A program made the position numbers and the translations under genes. The notes below the pieces were generated by a model that searched no databases, was not told the DNA's origin, and was given only the letters and a program-made list of their open reading frames with translations. From contig NZ_KB235914.1 of assembly GCF_000332175.1 (NCBI RefSeq), positions 2,724,868 to 2,788,867 of the forward strand: a stretch of 64,000 bases of DNA. Reading direction: 5' to 3'. Positions 18,494 to 27,263 of the stretch are shown in pieces (position 1 is the stretch's first letter; each line of letters starts with the position of its first letter). Source of the stretch: Pseudanabaena sp. PCC 6802. Its GTDB lineage: Bacteria > Cyanobacteriota > Cyanobacteriia > Pseudanabaenales > Pseudanabaenaceae.

Positions 18494-19979
18494 ACTGGAG
18501 TTTAGACTAAAAGGCAACAAGAAGCATCTCGCTAGATAGAAACTAGCGAGAGAGAGGATAAAAGGGAAGAAGTTGAGCTAAGCAGTTGCAGCGGAAGCTT
18601 TTTTGAGGGGCTTGGCATAGCGTTTTTTGACAGTAGGATAACGAATCCGTTGGGTTCGTTTTTTCCCAAGAGGCCAACCTGGAGACTTACCGCGAGGTTT
18701 AGGGTCAGGGGAAGGAGAGCCAATCCTGACCAAAACTAAAGCAAAAGCATTTGCAACTCGACCAGGAGACAATTTAGTCATCGGTTTCTGCCAAGGCAGA
18801 GGAGAGTCTTGGACAAGTTCACGAGCGAGCCACAATTGCCAAGTAAGTAAAGGCATCAAGTCCGACCAAGTCTCCATCTGAGCAGGGGTAGAAAGCTGAG
18901 GGATTGTCCAATGGAGACGTTGACGCACCAAGCGATACCAATGCTCAATGGCAAATCTGCGCAGATATTTTTGCCATACCTCACTCAAGATTGGCTCGTC
19001 TTTAGCGACCCAAATCAACCACAGGGGTTTCGATTCAGGCATATCAAGACGTTCGACCAGAATGAGTGTAAAGGGATGGTCTGCGGCTTGCTTTAAGTGC
19101 AGGTTTGGCCATCGACGAATTTGCAATCGTCCCAGTTTAGGCTCTGCAATTGTGATGTCTGCTTGGGGAATAGACCAAGTGTCAGAGTCTTTGAGGCTAA
19201 ATTTCTCTCCATGCTTATGGGGTCGCCCATGCCCCTCGTAATCCTTTGGGGCATGATACAGAACCCGGTTGGGGCGTAGCCTGAGCAGCTTGATACACGG
19301 GATGTCTGCTGTTTGCTGCAAAAATGGTGCGCACCCATACTCGCCATCCCCCAGGAAAAGCACAGTCCCAGGAATTTCCGCACAAACCAAGCGTAACTGA
19401 CTAGCGGCTTTCTGAATCGGGTTCTCGAAACTGGTGATCCGCTCATGCCGCAACGGTAAGGCAAAACTCCCTTCTGACTCTGGAATCCAGGCAATTGTGC
19501 TGTATCCTTGCCCCACCGTAACAGGTTTGCTTCCTACTCCCGGTTGAGGTTGATGTTCGTAGGTGCGTTCTTGTAATGTCACCGCATAGGGACGCGACCA
19601 GGCTGTATGGTCGCCCGCCAATATCGTCACCTCTGCTGCCGGCATTTGCTGTATGTATTGCTTCATCAAGTCTTCACGTGGAGGATGACTATCTTGCAGT
19701 GCTTCATAGATACTCGACCACTCCCTCCGAAATAATGGGCTTAACGAAAGTTCCACAAACGATGAAACACTCCGACTCGTCAGTACCGCATCCATCAAGT
19801 CGAACAGCGCATCTCTCCCGTTCCCTATAATTTCGTACGTGTACTTGCGAAATTGCTCAAGTTTATCCAAACTAATCATGATGAAGCTGTTGATTTTATA
19901 GTCTTTTCAGCTTCCATCATCAAGCGGTCAGTCTGCAATGGCTGGCTGCTTTTTACCACTTTTTAGTCTAAACTCCAGT
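18494..19979 (-). mobile_element. IS701-like insertion sequence, apparently intact
   Basis: The element is bounded by 19-base perfect terminal inverted repeats, ACTGGAGTTTAGACTAAAA at the left and its complement at the right end. TTCT occurs immediately outside both ends (18490-18493 and 19980-19983), consistent with the four-base target duplications of the IS701 family; a six-base TTTCTA duplication with 18-base repeats reads equally well. One full-length transposase is encoded. It sits between a secreted-protein gene and queC without interrupting a recognisable gene. Confidence 0.85.
18578..19879 (-). CDS. IS701-like transposase (DDE, DDE_5-type)
   Basis: 433 residues filling the element. 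The start LDKLEQFRKYTYE and a length of about 430 fit the family. Candidate catalytic acids are the Asp in VTILAGDHTAW, the Asp in VLFLGDGEYG and a Glu in FAIEHWYRLVRQRL, giving a DDE arrangement. The C-terminus is highly basic and proline-rich (GKSPGWPLGKKRTQRIRYP), typical of these transposases. No frameshift or internal stop seen, so it is probably active or recently active. Confidence 0.9.
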   Translation of the reverse strand: MISLDKLEQFRKYTYEIIGNGRDALFDLMDAVLTSRSVSSFVELSLSPLFRREWSSIYEALQDSHPPREDLMKQYIQQMPAAEVTILAGDHTAWSRPYAVTLQERTYEHQPQPGVGSKPVTVGQGYSTIAWIPESEGSFALPLRHERITSFENPIQKAASQLRLVCAEIPGTVLFLGDGEYGCAPFLQQTADIPCIKLLRLRPNRVLYHAPKDYEGHGRPHKHGEKFSLKDSDTWSIPQADITIAEPKLGRLQIRRWPNLHLKQAADHPFTLILVERLDMPESKPLWLIWVAKDEPILSEVWQKYLRRFAIEHWYRLVRQRLHWTIPQLSTPAQMETWSDLMPLLTWQLWLARELVQDSPLPWQKPMTKLSPGRVANAFALVLVRIGSPSPDPKPRGKSPGWPLGKKRTQRIRYPTVKKRYAKPLKKASAATA

Positions 19980-20113
19980 TTCTAGTGGGGAAGCAGCCCA
20001 CAACACAAGATTTTGAGATTCTGCCACGGAACAGTAGGGAATGTACCCCTTATCAAACTACCACAGCGACTTCAAACTGCGATCGCCTATTCTGGCAACT
20101 GGACAATTGCTAG

Positions 20114-20233
20114 GGTTATACTAGGCTACGGACTAACAACGGGAAACGACTTTATGCTTTCCTAGAGCAGTCGAGGGAGGATAAAGTTGAAGCGGTGCAG
20201 TCGCTGAGAGCCTGGTGGCGAGAGCAAAATTAG
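20114..20233 (+). pseudogene. Possible short coding remnant upstream of queC
   Basis: Between the IS701-like element and queC the frame ending TAG at 20231-20233 reads a protein-like tail of about 39 residues with FLEQSREDKVEAVQ and LRAWWREQ, rich in charged and tryptophan residues, and without a start codon upstream of the stop at 20111. It may be the end of a lost gene, or a small gene using an unusual start. The rest of 19980-20248 shows no gene. Confidence 0.25.
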
Positions 20234-20248
20234 CCTGGGAAATCAATC

Positions 20249-20950
20249 GTGTCAGAATCACAAGCTTTATGCATTCTCAGTGGAGGGCAGGATTCCACTG
20301 CCTGCGCGGCAATTGCCTGCCAGCAGTACGATCGCGTCCATGCCATTACCTTCGACTACGGCCAACGCCACGCGATCGAACTGGAGAGCGCTAAAGCGAT
20401 CGCTCTAGCACTTCAGCTTGCCAGCCATGAAATTATCCAGTTGGGGCCAATCCTCAAAGGTACTTCTCCACTGGTATCTAACACTCCTCTCGGACAGTAC
20501 AACTCCACGGAGGAATTACCCGGTGGTGTGGAGCCAACATTTATTCCAGGGCGTAATATCTTGTTTTTGACCATAGCAGCCAACCGCGCCGCCGTGTTAG
20601 GGATTCAAGACATTTTTATGGGCGTGTGCGAAGCTGACTTTGCAGGCTACTACGACTGCCGCCAGGTATTTGTCGATGCGATGGCAGTAGCGATCGGCGA
20701 AGGGGTATGGGGCGACCCCCGTGCTTTCACAATTCATACACCTTTGATGCAATTGACTAAAGCCGAAAGCGTAAATTTGGCTATGAAAGTCCTGGGCGAT
20801 CGCTTTGAGGCAATCTTCGAGTTAACCCATACCTGCTATGCCGGAGTCAAAGGCGGTTGCGGTAAATGTCATGCCTGCTTGATTCGCGATCGCGGCTTCA
20901 CGGTCGCCGGAGTAACAGACCCCATCTGGAAATTCCGTACAAAAAGCTGA
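20249..20950 (+). CDS. queC: 7-cyano-7-deazaguanine synthase QueC
   Basis: 233 residues from a GTG start. QueC converts 7-carboxy-7-deazaguanine with ammonia and ATP to preQ0 in queuosine biosynthesis. The N-type ATP-pyrophosphatase loop SGGQDSTAC is at residues 10-18. The C-terminal zinc site is seen as CYAGVKGGCGKCHAC, four cysteines in the usual spacing. FIPGRNILFLTIAANRA and GVCEADFAGYYDCR are also family hallmarks. Length is normal (about 230). It stands alone; no other queuosine gene is in the window. Confidence 0.97.
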   Translation: MSESQALCILSGGQDSTACAAIACQQYDRVHAITFDYGQRHAIELESAKAIALALQLASHEIIQLGPILKGTSPLVSNTPLGQYNSTEELPGGVEPTFIPGRNILFLTIAANRAAVLGIQDIFMGVCEADFAGYYDCRQVFVDAMAVAIGEGVWGDPRAFTIHTPLMQLTKAESVNLAMKVLGDRFEAIFELTHTCYAGVKGGCGKCHACLIRDRGFTVAGVTDPIWKFRTKS

Positions 20951-21020
20951 CCGCTGACTGCTGAGCGCTAATTGCTATAACATATTGCATACAGTTTAGG
21001 GGTATTAAGAGCGATCGCAT

Positions 21021-21932
21021 ATGCAGGAAATTTTGCACGCACTTTTGCAGTCGGGCGTTGATGGCATTGCTACGGGCAGCATTATTGCCCTTGCTGCCGT
21101 GGGGCTGAGCCTGACCTACGGAATTTTAAAGTTAGCCAACTTCGCCCACGGGGACATTCTCACGCTAGGAGCCTATCTTGCCCTCTTAGCCAATACGATC
21201 GCTAAGCTGAACATCGGTCTATCTATCCTATTTGGCTGCGCGATCGCTACAGTCGTCGTTTTGCTCTGCGAGAAATTGCTCTGGCAGCCGTTACGCTTTC
21301 GCCGCGCTACGCCCACGACGATGATGATCGTGTCGATCGGGCTAGCACTGGTCATTCGCAATGGCATTATTCTATTTGCAGGGACAAAACCCCAGAGTTA
21401 CTCTATCCCATCGTTCCCCGCCCTCAATCTCCAGGGATTGCTCGTGAGAACCAACAGCGCTATTACGATTTGCATTGCAATAATCGTGGTAGCGGGCTTG
21501 TATTATCTCTTGCAAAACACTAAAATCGGACGTGCTATGCGGGCTGTGGCTGATAATCCGGAATTAGCTAAAATTACGGGCATCAATGTTAATGCCGCGA
21601 TCGCCTGGACGTGGGTAATTACTGGTTGTTTAACAGCGTTGGGGGGTGGTATGTACGGTCTAACTACTGGAATAAACCCAAACATGGGGTGGTCTCTGGT
21701 TTTGCCCATGTTTACGGCGGTTATTTTGGGGGGGATTGGCAACCCCTACGGAGCGATCGCTGGCGCTATGATTGTAGGTATTGCTCAAGAAGTTGCTACT
21801 ACTTGTCCGGCCAACTTAGGGGAACTGGCAAAGTATTGTATTGGTACAGATTACAAACTGGGAGTAGGTCTGCTTATTATGGTCTTAGTTTTACTGGTCA
21901 AACCGCAGGGGCTATTTAAAGGCACGATGTAA
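21021..21932 (+). CDS. Branched-chain/neutral amino-acid ABC transporter permease, LivH/NatC-like
   Basis: 303 residues with about eight hydrophobic segments. Recognisable LivH-type features: GIATGSIIALAAVGLSLTYG near the N-terminus, LANFAHGDILTLGAYLAL, RAMRAVADNPELAKITGINV (the cytoplasmic EAA-like loop) and AVILGGIGNPYGAIAGAMIVG. Cyanobacteria have such a permease, NatC, as part of the N-I neutral amino acid uptake system. The partner genes (substrate-binding protein, second permease, ATPases) are not in this window, so it is an isolated permease gene as is common for the dispersed nat genes. Confidence 0.88.
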   Translation: MQEILHALLQSGVDGIATGSIIALAAVGLSLTYGILKLANFAHGDILTLGAYLALLANTIAKLNIGLSILFGCAIATVVVLLCEKLLWQPLRFRRATPTTMMIVSIGLALVIRNGIILFAGTKPQSYSIPSFPALNLQGLLVRTNSAITICIAIIVVAGLYYLLQNTKIGRAMRAVADNPELAKITGINVNAAIAWTWVITGCLTALGGGMYGLTTGINPNMGWSLVLPMFTAVILGGIGNPYGAIAGAMIVGIAQEVATTCPANLGELAKYCIGTDYKLGVGLLIMVLVLLVKPQGLFKGTM

Positions 21933-21955
21933 TCGCACAGCTAGTCAAGCAGACT

Positions 21956-21980
21956 TATAGCAATCTGAAATGATGCGTGC
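21956..21980 (+). repeat. TATAGCAATC-type dispersed repeat, copy 1
   Basis: TATAGCAATCTGAAATGATG, with close copies at 43322-43346 (TATAGCAATCCGAAATGATT) and at the left end of the hairpin element at 48461. All are intergenic and shortly downstream of a stop codon or upstream of a start. Confidence 0.55.
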
Positions 21981-22042
21981 AAGTTAGCAATCGGCGATCG
22001 GCGGTCAGCAAGAAAATTTTACAATGCGGATAGGAATGCTAT

Positions 22043-22561
22043 ATGAGGAACGAACAAGAACTGGATTGGCAAATCGATCGGCTAGTAGAAGATGCGCCCC
22101 AAGATGGGGTTACGCCGGGCATCACCAAAGTGCTGTCGTCAGTATTAAAAGCGATCGCCCTACAGCTCAATCACAGTAGCTACTATATCCTGCAATCCCA
22201 AGATGGCAGTTGGTTGCTGACAACGCTGAGCAATCGCAACTCGCCAGATATCGAAAAAAATGTTGTCTATGCTTATTGCAGCAGTACTGCGTCTAATTTA
22301 GAGAGACTCAAACAAGGCGATCGCGATCTCGTATCTGTGGAAATCGGCATTATTGAAATTCTCTTTCGGTTAGTCGGCCTCAAGGAAGTAGATAGTCTGA
22401 TTCTATTCGATAAATTGACAGATACGCAGCGAGGCACAGAAATCAGTCGCGCTGAATTGCAAACTCTGTGCGAAAAGCAAATGCAGAAGCTCAAAAACGC
22501 GCAACGCAAGCTACAAAGGAATCGCTCTCCCAAGAAGGGATTCGCACCCCATATTGCCTAG
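22043..22561 (+). CDS. Conserved cyanobacterial-type protein of unknown function
   Basis: 172 residues, soluble. Motifs such as SSYYILQSQDGSWLLTTLSN look like a beta-sheet core, followed by helical segments and a very basic C-terminal tail (QKLKNAQRKLQRNRSPKKG). No enzyme motif seen. It stops eight bases before the PIN-PhoH start, so the two are probably one transcript; a role alongside that RNA-related ATPase is possible but not shown. Confidence 0.7.
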   Translation: MRNEQELDWQIDRLVEDAPQDGVTPGITKVLSSVLKAIALQLNHSSYYILQSQDGSWLLTTLSNRNSPDIEKNVVYAYCSSTASNLERLKQGDRDLVSVEIGIIEILFRLVGLKEVDSLILFDKLTDTQRGTEISRAELQTLCEKQMQKLKNAQRKLQRNRSPKKGFAPHIA

Positions 22562-22569
22562 TATTTTCC

Positions 22570-23895
22570 ATGAAAAAAGTCTACGTTCTCGATACCAACG
22601 TGCTCCTGCACGATCCGTCCGCATTGTTCTGCTTTGAAGACAATGACGTTATTCTTCCCATCGCGTCGATCGAAGAACTGGATCGCTTTAAGAAGAACTC
22701 AGATGCGACCGGACGCAATGCTCGTCAAGTCTCCCGTACTTTAGATGCACTCCGCCAGAAAGGGCATTTAACCGATGGCATTCCCCTGGAGCGCGGCGGA
22801 TCGTTACGGGTTTTGCTTTGCGAGCGGAAAACCTTGCGATCGCTCCCTGCCGAACTCGAACGCAGTAATGGCGATAATGCCATTCTGGCTGTCGCTTTAG
22901 ATCTACAGCGCCAGTGCCAGTGCCCGGTCGTACTGGTCAGTAAAGACACTAACTTACGCATTAAAGCAGATGCCCTTGGATTAATTGCCCAGGATTACGA
23001 AACCAATAAAGTCGATATCGATGAATTGTATACGGGCACGGCAGAAGTTATGGTGCCGCCGGAATCAATCGAGCAGCTCTTCAAAGACGGCAGCGTAATT
23101 CTCGACGACCCTCTATTCCCCAACCAGGCCGTAACGCTGATCGATCGCACGAATCTCGCACATACGGCTTTGGGAGTTGTGGATGGCAGTTCTGGACGGG
23201 TGGTTCCCCTCATCAAAATACCTCGCGATGGAGTGTCCAATATCCAGGCTCGCAACCGAGAACAGAAGTTTGCATTGGATTTGTTATTGCGAGATTCGAT
23301 CGCGTTGGTAACTCTAGTGGGTAAAGCCGGAACCGGAAAGACGTTGCTGGCGATCGCCGTAGGCTTGCAAAAAGTTGCTGACGAACGAGTCTATCGTCGC
23401 CTATTAATTTCTCGCCCGGTGGTGCCAATGGGCAAAGATATCGGTTATTTGCCAGGTGAGATTAAAGAAAAGCTGACCCCCTGGATGCAGCCGCTCTACG
23501 ACAACTTTGATTTAATTTTTGGCTCGCCCGAAGCGATCGGCAAGCCCAAACACTGGCGACCGGGGTATGAAGAACTGCTGGAGAGGGGCATCCTCCAAAT
23601 TGAACCCCTCACCTACATTCGAGGGCGCAGCATCCCTCAGCAGTTCCTGATCGTAGATGAAGCACAAAACCTCACGCCGCACGAAGTGAAAACAATTTTG
23701 ACGCGGGCGGGAGAGGGCACAAAAATCGTTCTAACCGGCGATCCAGATCAAATTGACAATCCTTATATCGATGCCGCAAGTAATGGATTGACCTATGCCG
23801 TCGAACGCTTCAAGCACGATCCCCTGGCGGCTCATATCACCCTCCAGAAAGGCGAGCGATCGCCTCTGGCAGAACGGGCGGCGATCCTACTCTAA
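22570..23895 (+). CDS. PhoH-family ATPase with N-terminal PIN domain
   Basis: 441 residues from the ATG at 22570; the longer frame upstream overlaps the preceding gene and lacks the family start. PIN domain, residues about 3-140: VLDTNVLLHDPSAL, IEELDRFKK, and NDNAILAVAL supply the acidic residues of a possible RNase centre. PhoH domain from about residue 235: Walker A VGKAGTGKTLLA, Walker B QQFLIVDEAQNL, then TKIVLTGDPDQIDNPY. PIN-PhoH proteins of this type are thought to be RNA helicase/nucleases. The stop overlaps the convergent LOG gene by four bases. Confidence 0.93.
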   Translation: MKKVYVLDTNVLLHDPSALFCFEDNDVILPIASIEELDRFKKNSDATGRNARQVSRTLDALRQKGHLTDGIPLERGGSLRVLLCERKTLRSLPAELERSNGDNAILAVALDLQRQCQCPVVLVSKDTNLRIKADALGLIAQDYETNKVDIDELYTGTAEVMVPPESIEQLFKDGSVILDDPLFPNQAVTLIDRTNLAHTALGVVDGSSGRVVPLIKIPRDGVSNIQARNREQKFALDLLLRDSIALVTLVGKAGTGKTLLAIAVGLQKVADERVYRRLLISRPVVPMGKDIGYLPGEIKEKLTPWMQPLYDNFDLIFGSPEAIGKPKHWRPGYEELLERGILQIEPLTYIRGRSIPQQFLIVDEAQNLTPHEVKTILTRAGEGTKIVLTGDPDQIDNPYIDAASNGLTYAVERFKHDPLAAHITLQKGERSPLAERAAILL

Positions 23896-24656
23896 AGGGT
23901 CTCTGGGGCGAATTGTTGGGAGGTGACCACCCTGGAGTTCTGCCACTGAGATTGAGATTTTTGCAAGAGCGCGATCGCCTCCTCGTACGTTTCCACACAG
24001 GTGGGAATGCCAATATCAACGGGACTCACAAAGCTTGGCGTTACCTCCATCATATGAACCTTGGCCCACTGCACTAAGTCCGCCCACATCGAACCCACCA
24101 AAATCAACGGTACGTGATGCAGTTGGCGCACCTGTAGCAATTGCCAGATCATCATGGTTTCTAACGTCGTGCCGATACCCCCAGGCACTACCACAAATGC
24201 ATCCGATAGCAACACAAAATGGTGCAACCGCGAAAAGAAGGTGCGATGCTGATAAACCTCTTCAACAAAAGGATTGGTTTGCTGCTCGTGTTCGAGCGTA
24301 ATCCGCACGCCAATCGACTGCGTTAGATTCTGGGGATCTGCACTCACGCTGCCTTCGTTGGCTGCTTGCATCAGCCCAGGCCCGCCCCCAGTGACGATAT
24401 CGCAGCCCATTTTTGTTAGTTCGCCAGCCAGTTCGCGCACCTGGATGTAGAGCAAATCTTCCGGGCGCAACCGCGCAGAGCCAAAGATCGTCACTCGGTA
24501 GCGATCGTGTTTAGGCGGATGAATGCGGGTCAAATTATCCACGACATCCCAAAGCTGTAAGACAGCAGCCTGTACGGTTTCAAACGTGGCGCGATCGTCC
24601 TTGGTGCTAATTCCGTCAGTCGCATGCAGCAAAATTGGATCCAAGGCATCAGGCAT
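23892..24656 (-). CDS. LOG-family (TIGR00730-type) phosphoribohydrolase-like protein
   Basis: 254 residues. The LOG signature is present: GGGPGLMQAANEG and, further on, VVPGGIGTTLETMMIWQLLQ, corresponding to the GGGxxGLMG and PGGxGTxxE motifs that bind the ribose phosphate and activate water. Family members release cytokinin bases from nucleoside monophosphates or act on other nucleotides; older annotation as lysine decarboxylase is misleading. It has an N-terminal extension of about 50 residues before FGSARLRPED. Convergent with the PIN-PhoH gene, four-base overlap. Confidence 0.9.
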   Translation of the reverse strand: MPDALDPILLHATDGISTKDDRATFETVQAAVLQLWDVVDNLTRIHPPKHDRYRVTIFGSARLRPEDLLYIQVRELAGELTKMGCDIVTGGGPGLMQAANEGSVSADPQNLTQSIGVRITLEHEQQTNPFVEEVYQHRTFFSRLHHFVLLSDAFVVVPGGIGTTLETMMIWQLLQVRQLHHVPLILVGSMWADLVQWAKVHMMEVTPSFVSPVDIGIPTCVETYEEAIALLQKSQSQWQNSRVVTSQQFAPETL

Positions 24657-24700
24657 ATTGGGTTACAACCAGTTTGTGATAGAGAGATTACATTAAAATA

Positions 24701-24817
24701 ACATCCTTTTAGCTACCTCCTTTTACTTGAAGTGCGTGAAGACAGACTTTGCTTGTATAGCCCCGACTTTCAACCGAGATGAACGTTTCCCACCATTAAT
24801 AGGATAATTAATGGGAT
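24701..24817 (+). repeat. Double-hairpin dispersed repeat, copy c (decayed)
   Basis: The block order TTACTTGAAG, hairpin 1 region, GACTTTGCTTGTATAGCC, CGACTTTCAAC, ATAGGATAATTAATGGG is the same as in the copy at 2755-2896, but both stems have lost pairing. It overlaps the last codons of the arsR-like gene. Confidence 0.6.
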
Positions 24818-25161
24818 GACGGCTGGCGTAAAATTTCGAGTTGCTGGAGTTGCTGAGACTGCTCTTGCAGCCGAGCTTCCAGTCCCTGACAAACGAGTTC
24901 GCACAGGTCAAAGATCGTCGGATCGGCAATTTCATAGTACACGCTGACTCCGTAGGGTTGGCGTTTGACCATGCCTGCTTGGGCAAGAACTTTTAAGTGT
25001 TTCGAGACATTGGCTTGTCCCAATCCAGTGGCATCCATAATTTCGGATACGTTCTTCGTGCCGGCCCTCAGCTCGCACAACACTTGTAAGCGACTGAGTT
25101 CTGACAGCACTTTGAAATAGTCAGCAACTTGGGCAAGCGCAGAAGCAGAAAGCTGAGACAT
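24808..25161 (-). CDS. ArsR/SmtB-type winged-helix regulator
   Basis: 117 residues from the ATG at 25161 (MSQLSASAL); the frame extends further upstream but only through repeat sequence. The winged helix is clear: VLSELSRLQVLCELRAG, NVSEIMDATGLGQANVSKHLKVLAQAGMV (recognition helix) and a wing at QPYGVSVYYEI. Cysteines are at LCEL, DLCEL and VCQG, but the ELCVCDL metal site of classical ArsR/SmtB repressors is absent, so the ligand is not obvious. The C-terminus is a Gln/Leu coiled-coil. No target gene is adjacent in operon arrangement. Confidence 0.85.
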   Translation of the reverse strand: MSQLSASALAQVADYFKVLSELSRLQVLCELRAGTKNVSEIMDATGLGQANVSKHLKVLAQAGMVKRQPYGVSVYYEIADPTIFDLCELVCQGLEARLQEQSQQLQQLEILRQPSSH

Positions 25162-25270
25162 AAAGTAAACTCGCACAAAACTTTGGCGATCGATAGCGAT
25201 CTGACTTATTATATTGCTATATGGTTGTATTATCAACAAATTAAGGACAAGAAGTTGTGCGGCCAACATC

Positions 25271-25304
25271 TGGCGACTAGAAGTCGCATCTGCACAAACA
25301 AAAT
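25271..25304 (-). repeat. Double-hairpin dispersed repeat, copy d (fragment)
   Basis: Contains the second hairpin (GCGACTAGAAGTCGC) and the adjoining CAAACAAA block, inverted relative to the copy at 24701. The two copies bracket the arsR-like gene. Confidence 0.6.
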
Positions 25305-25326
25305 TAAGGAAGACATCGATCTATGG

Positions 25327-26262
25327 CTATTTGGCAGCGCGTAGCTTTTGAATCTGCTGCTCGCTGTTCTTGACCCATTGGGGATTATTCTGCTTGTTAA
25401 ATAGGGCTTGTGCCTGCACGAAGGACTCGATCGCTTCCTGCTTTTTCCCCAGTCTGGCCTGGGCTGAACCCAAAGCAAAAAAGGCATTGGCATAATCTTT
25501 CTTGATCTTGATGGCTTCGCGTAATTGCGCGATCGCTTCTTCGGGCTTGCCCTGGATTAGCAAACCCGCTCCCAAGTTGTAACGGGCTTCAGCGTAGTTG
25601 GGGTTGAGCTTGAGTGCTTTTTGGTACTGAACGATTGCGCCTGCCGTGTCATTTTTTTGTTGTAAGAGCAGTCCCAAGTTGTAGCTGGTTTCTGGGGAGT
25701 TGGGATAGAGCCTTTCTGCTTTGCGGAGCTGGGCAATCGCGCCGTTCACATCGCCTTTTTGCCGGAGCGCTAGTCCCAGGTTGTAGTAACCCACTGCCAA
25801 ATTGCGATCGAGGGCAACGGCACGTTTGAGGTAGGTAATTGCCTCATCCGGTTTACCGCTTTGCAACAGAGCAGCTCCTAAATTGCTGTAAGCCATCGCA
25901 AATTTAGGATCGAGGCGTGTAGCTCGCTGGAATGAGTAGATCGCTTCTTTAGTTTGTCCTGTTTGCGCCAGAGCTAAGCCAAGGTTGTAGTGGGCGGCAG
26001 TAAAGTTGGGATTTTTTTTGATCGCAGCCCGAAATACTGGGATGGCACCCTCTAAGTTGCCAAGCCTCACGTAGGCATTGCCGCGCTCTAGTAACTGCTT
26101 TGCTGTTTCACCTTGTTGAGGCGATTTAGGTGGATGATTAGGTGCAGTTTTAGGTGGGGCGCTCGAAGGTTTAGTTTGCGCCCAACTAGATCCTGGCAGG
26201 TTACCAAAACCAGTTAGTAATAAAGCTGTTGCGGATATACAAGCTAAGTACGTTTTGACCAT
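25327..26262 (-). CDS. Secreted tetratricopeptide-repeat protein
   Basis: 311 residues from ATG 26262, giving a signal peptide (MVKTYLACISATALLLTGFG, cleavage near SWAQ); an in-frame ATG at 26304 is possible. A proline-rich linker is followed by about seven TPR units of 34 residues (for example AAHYNLGLALAQTGQTKEAI, AYSNLGAALLQSGKPDEAI, ARYNLGAGLLIQGKPEEAI), filling residues about 50-290. Likely a periplasmic protein-protein interaction scaffold. Partners are not evident from context. Confidence 0.85.
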   Translation of the reverse strand: MVKTYLACISATALLLTGFGNLPGSSWAQTKPSSAPPKTAPNHPPKSPQQGETAKQLLERGNAYVRLGNLEGAIPVFRAAIKKNPNFTAAHYNLGLALAQTGQTKEAIYSFQRATRLDPKFAMAYSNLGAALLQSGKPDEAITYLKRAVALDRNLAVGYYNLGLALRQKGDVNGAIAQLRKAERLYPNSPETSYNLGLLLQQKNDTAGAIVQYQKALKLNPNYAEARYNLGAGLLIQGKPEEAIAQLREAIKIKKDYANAFFALGSAQARLGKKQEAIESFVQAQALFNKQNNPQWVKNSEQQIQKLRAAK

Positions 26263-26490
26263 AGGATTTGCGCGAGTTCGTAGACTGGGATCTTGCGATC
26301 GCATTTAATACATTAGACGGTAGTATTTCAAACCAGTTGCTACTATTTAGGCAACCCTTGTATAACAGGGTATCTAGATAGAGCACCCGCACTTTGGGAA
26401 CACTACCGCCATCTTTATGCACTTTTATTCCTTATCCTAAGATACCAAGGCTTAACGGGCATTTTTTATTGTTGAAATCTGCAAATAACT

Positions 26491-26979
26491 ATGAATAAGC
26501 AAAGTTGGATCGACAAGCTGTCGCTGGTAGAACATATTGAAGGCGGTTATTTTTCTGAGACTTATCGCGCCACGGAAGCAGTGGCAACATCGCGAGAAGG
26601 TTCAGGGCGATCGCTGATGACATCCATTTATTATCTACTGACCGACGATCGCCCCGTAGATCGCCTGCATAAAAACCTATCTGACATTATGCATTACTTC
26701 CATGCCGGATCTCCCATCACCTATATTCTGGTTGACTTAGAAGGTAGACTGCATAAAGTGAAATTAGGTCTCGATCTAACTCAGGGTGAAGTTCCTCAAC
26801 TCCTCGTTCCTGGTGGCTATTGGAAAGCCGCTGTACTGGAAGCAGGGGAATACGGCTTGATAGGTGAGGCAGTGGCTCCAGGGTTTGACTATCGAGATAT
26901 GACCATTGCTACAGCAGACAAAATACGCGCTCAGTTTCCGACTTTGTGGAATGAATTAGCGCCCTATGTAGGAGTTTGA
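26491..26979 (+). CDS. Cupin DUF985 family protein
   Basis: 162 residues, full length for the family. The single cupin domain shows the DUF985 landmarks: L-x-x-HxEGGYFSETYR at the start, LMTSIYYLLTDDRPVDRLHKNLSDIMHYFHAGSP, VLVPGGYWKAAVLE and AVAPGFDYRDMTIA near the end. Histidines in the RLHK and HYFHAG segments could bind a metal. Function of the family is unknown; sugar-isomerase-like folds have been reported. It is monocistronic with opposite-strand neighbour upstream. Confidence 0.92.
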   Translation: MNKQSWIDKLSLVEHIEGGYFSETYRATEAVATSREGSGRSLMTSIYYLLTDDRPVDRLHKNLSDIMHYFHAGSPITYILVDLEGRLHKVKLGLDLTQGEVPQLLVPGGYWKAAVLEAGEYGLIGEAVAPGFDYRDMTIATADKIRAQFPTLWNELAPYVGV

Positions 26980-27029
26980 TTGGGAAGACATGCACACCTT
27001 GGGCGTGTCAAGTTGTTCGTTTTGCGTTC

Positions 27030-27101
27030 TCATAGAAAGTAGTAGGCGATCGCAAAGATAATTATCACCATACACAACACAGCAATGAGAAGAATAAACA
27101 T
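27030..27101 (-). CDS. Possible 23-residue hydrophobic microprotein
   Basis: An ATG-started frame of 23 codons encodes an almost entirely hydrophobic peptide, MFILLIAVLC...AYYFL, long enough to span a membrane once. It lies in the otherwise empty 284-bp region between the cupin and exporter genes. There is no good ribosome-binding site and no match to a photosystem small subunit that I recognise, so it may be chance. Confidence 0.2.
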   Translation of the reverse strand: MFILLIAVLCMVIIIFAIAYYFL

Positions 27102-27263
27102 GTCGATGGAGTGCGGGAATTCCCTGTTGACATTTTACCATCAAAGTGAAGCCATATCCCATCTCAAACTAATATCAAGGTTTCTCGATCCAAGATTGTA
27201 AGATCCTCATGAAATCCTCATATTCTTTGTCTAGGATTGAGATATAGGCTTTTTGCACTAGTT

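Noticed and set aside
18578-19879. IS701-like insertion disrupting a gene
   Set aside because: Joining the flanks at TTCT gives no continuous reading frame; both sides are intergenic.
20210-20248. preQ1 riboswitch upstream of queC
   Set aside because: No recognisable pseudoknot sequence and the space before the GTG is too ordinary to claim one.
22468-22569. Longer PIN-PhoH start at 22468
   Set aside because: It would overlap the preceding gene by 94 bases; the ATG at 22570 begins directly with the PIN motif.
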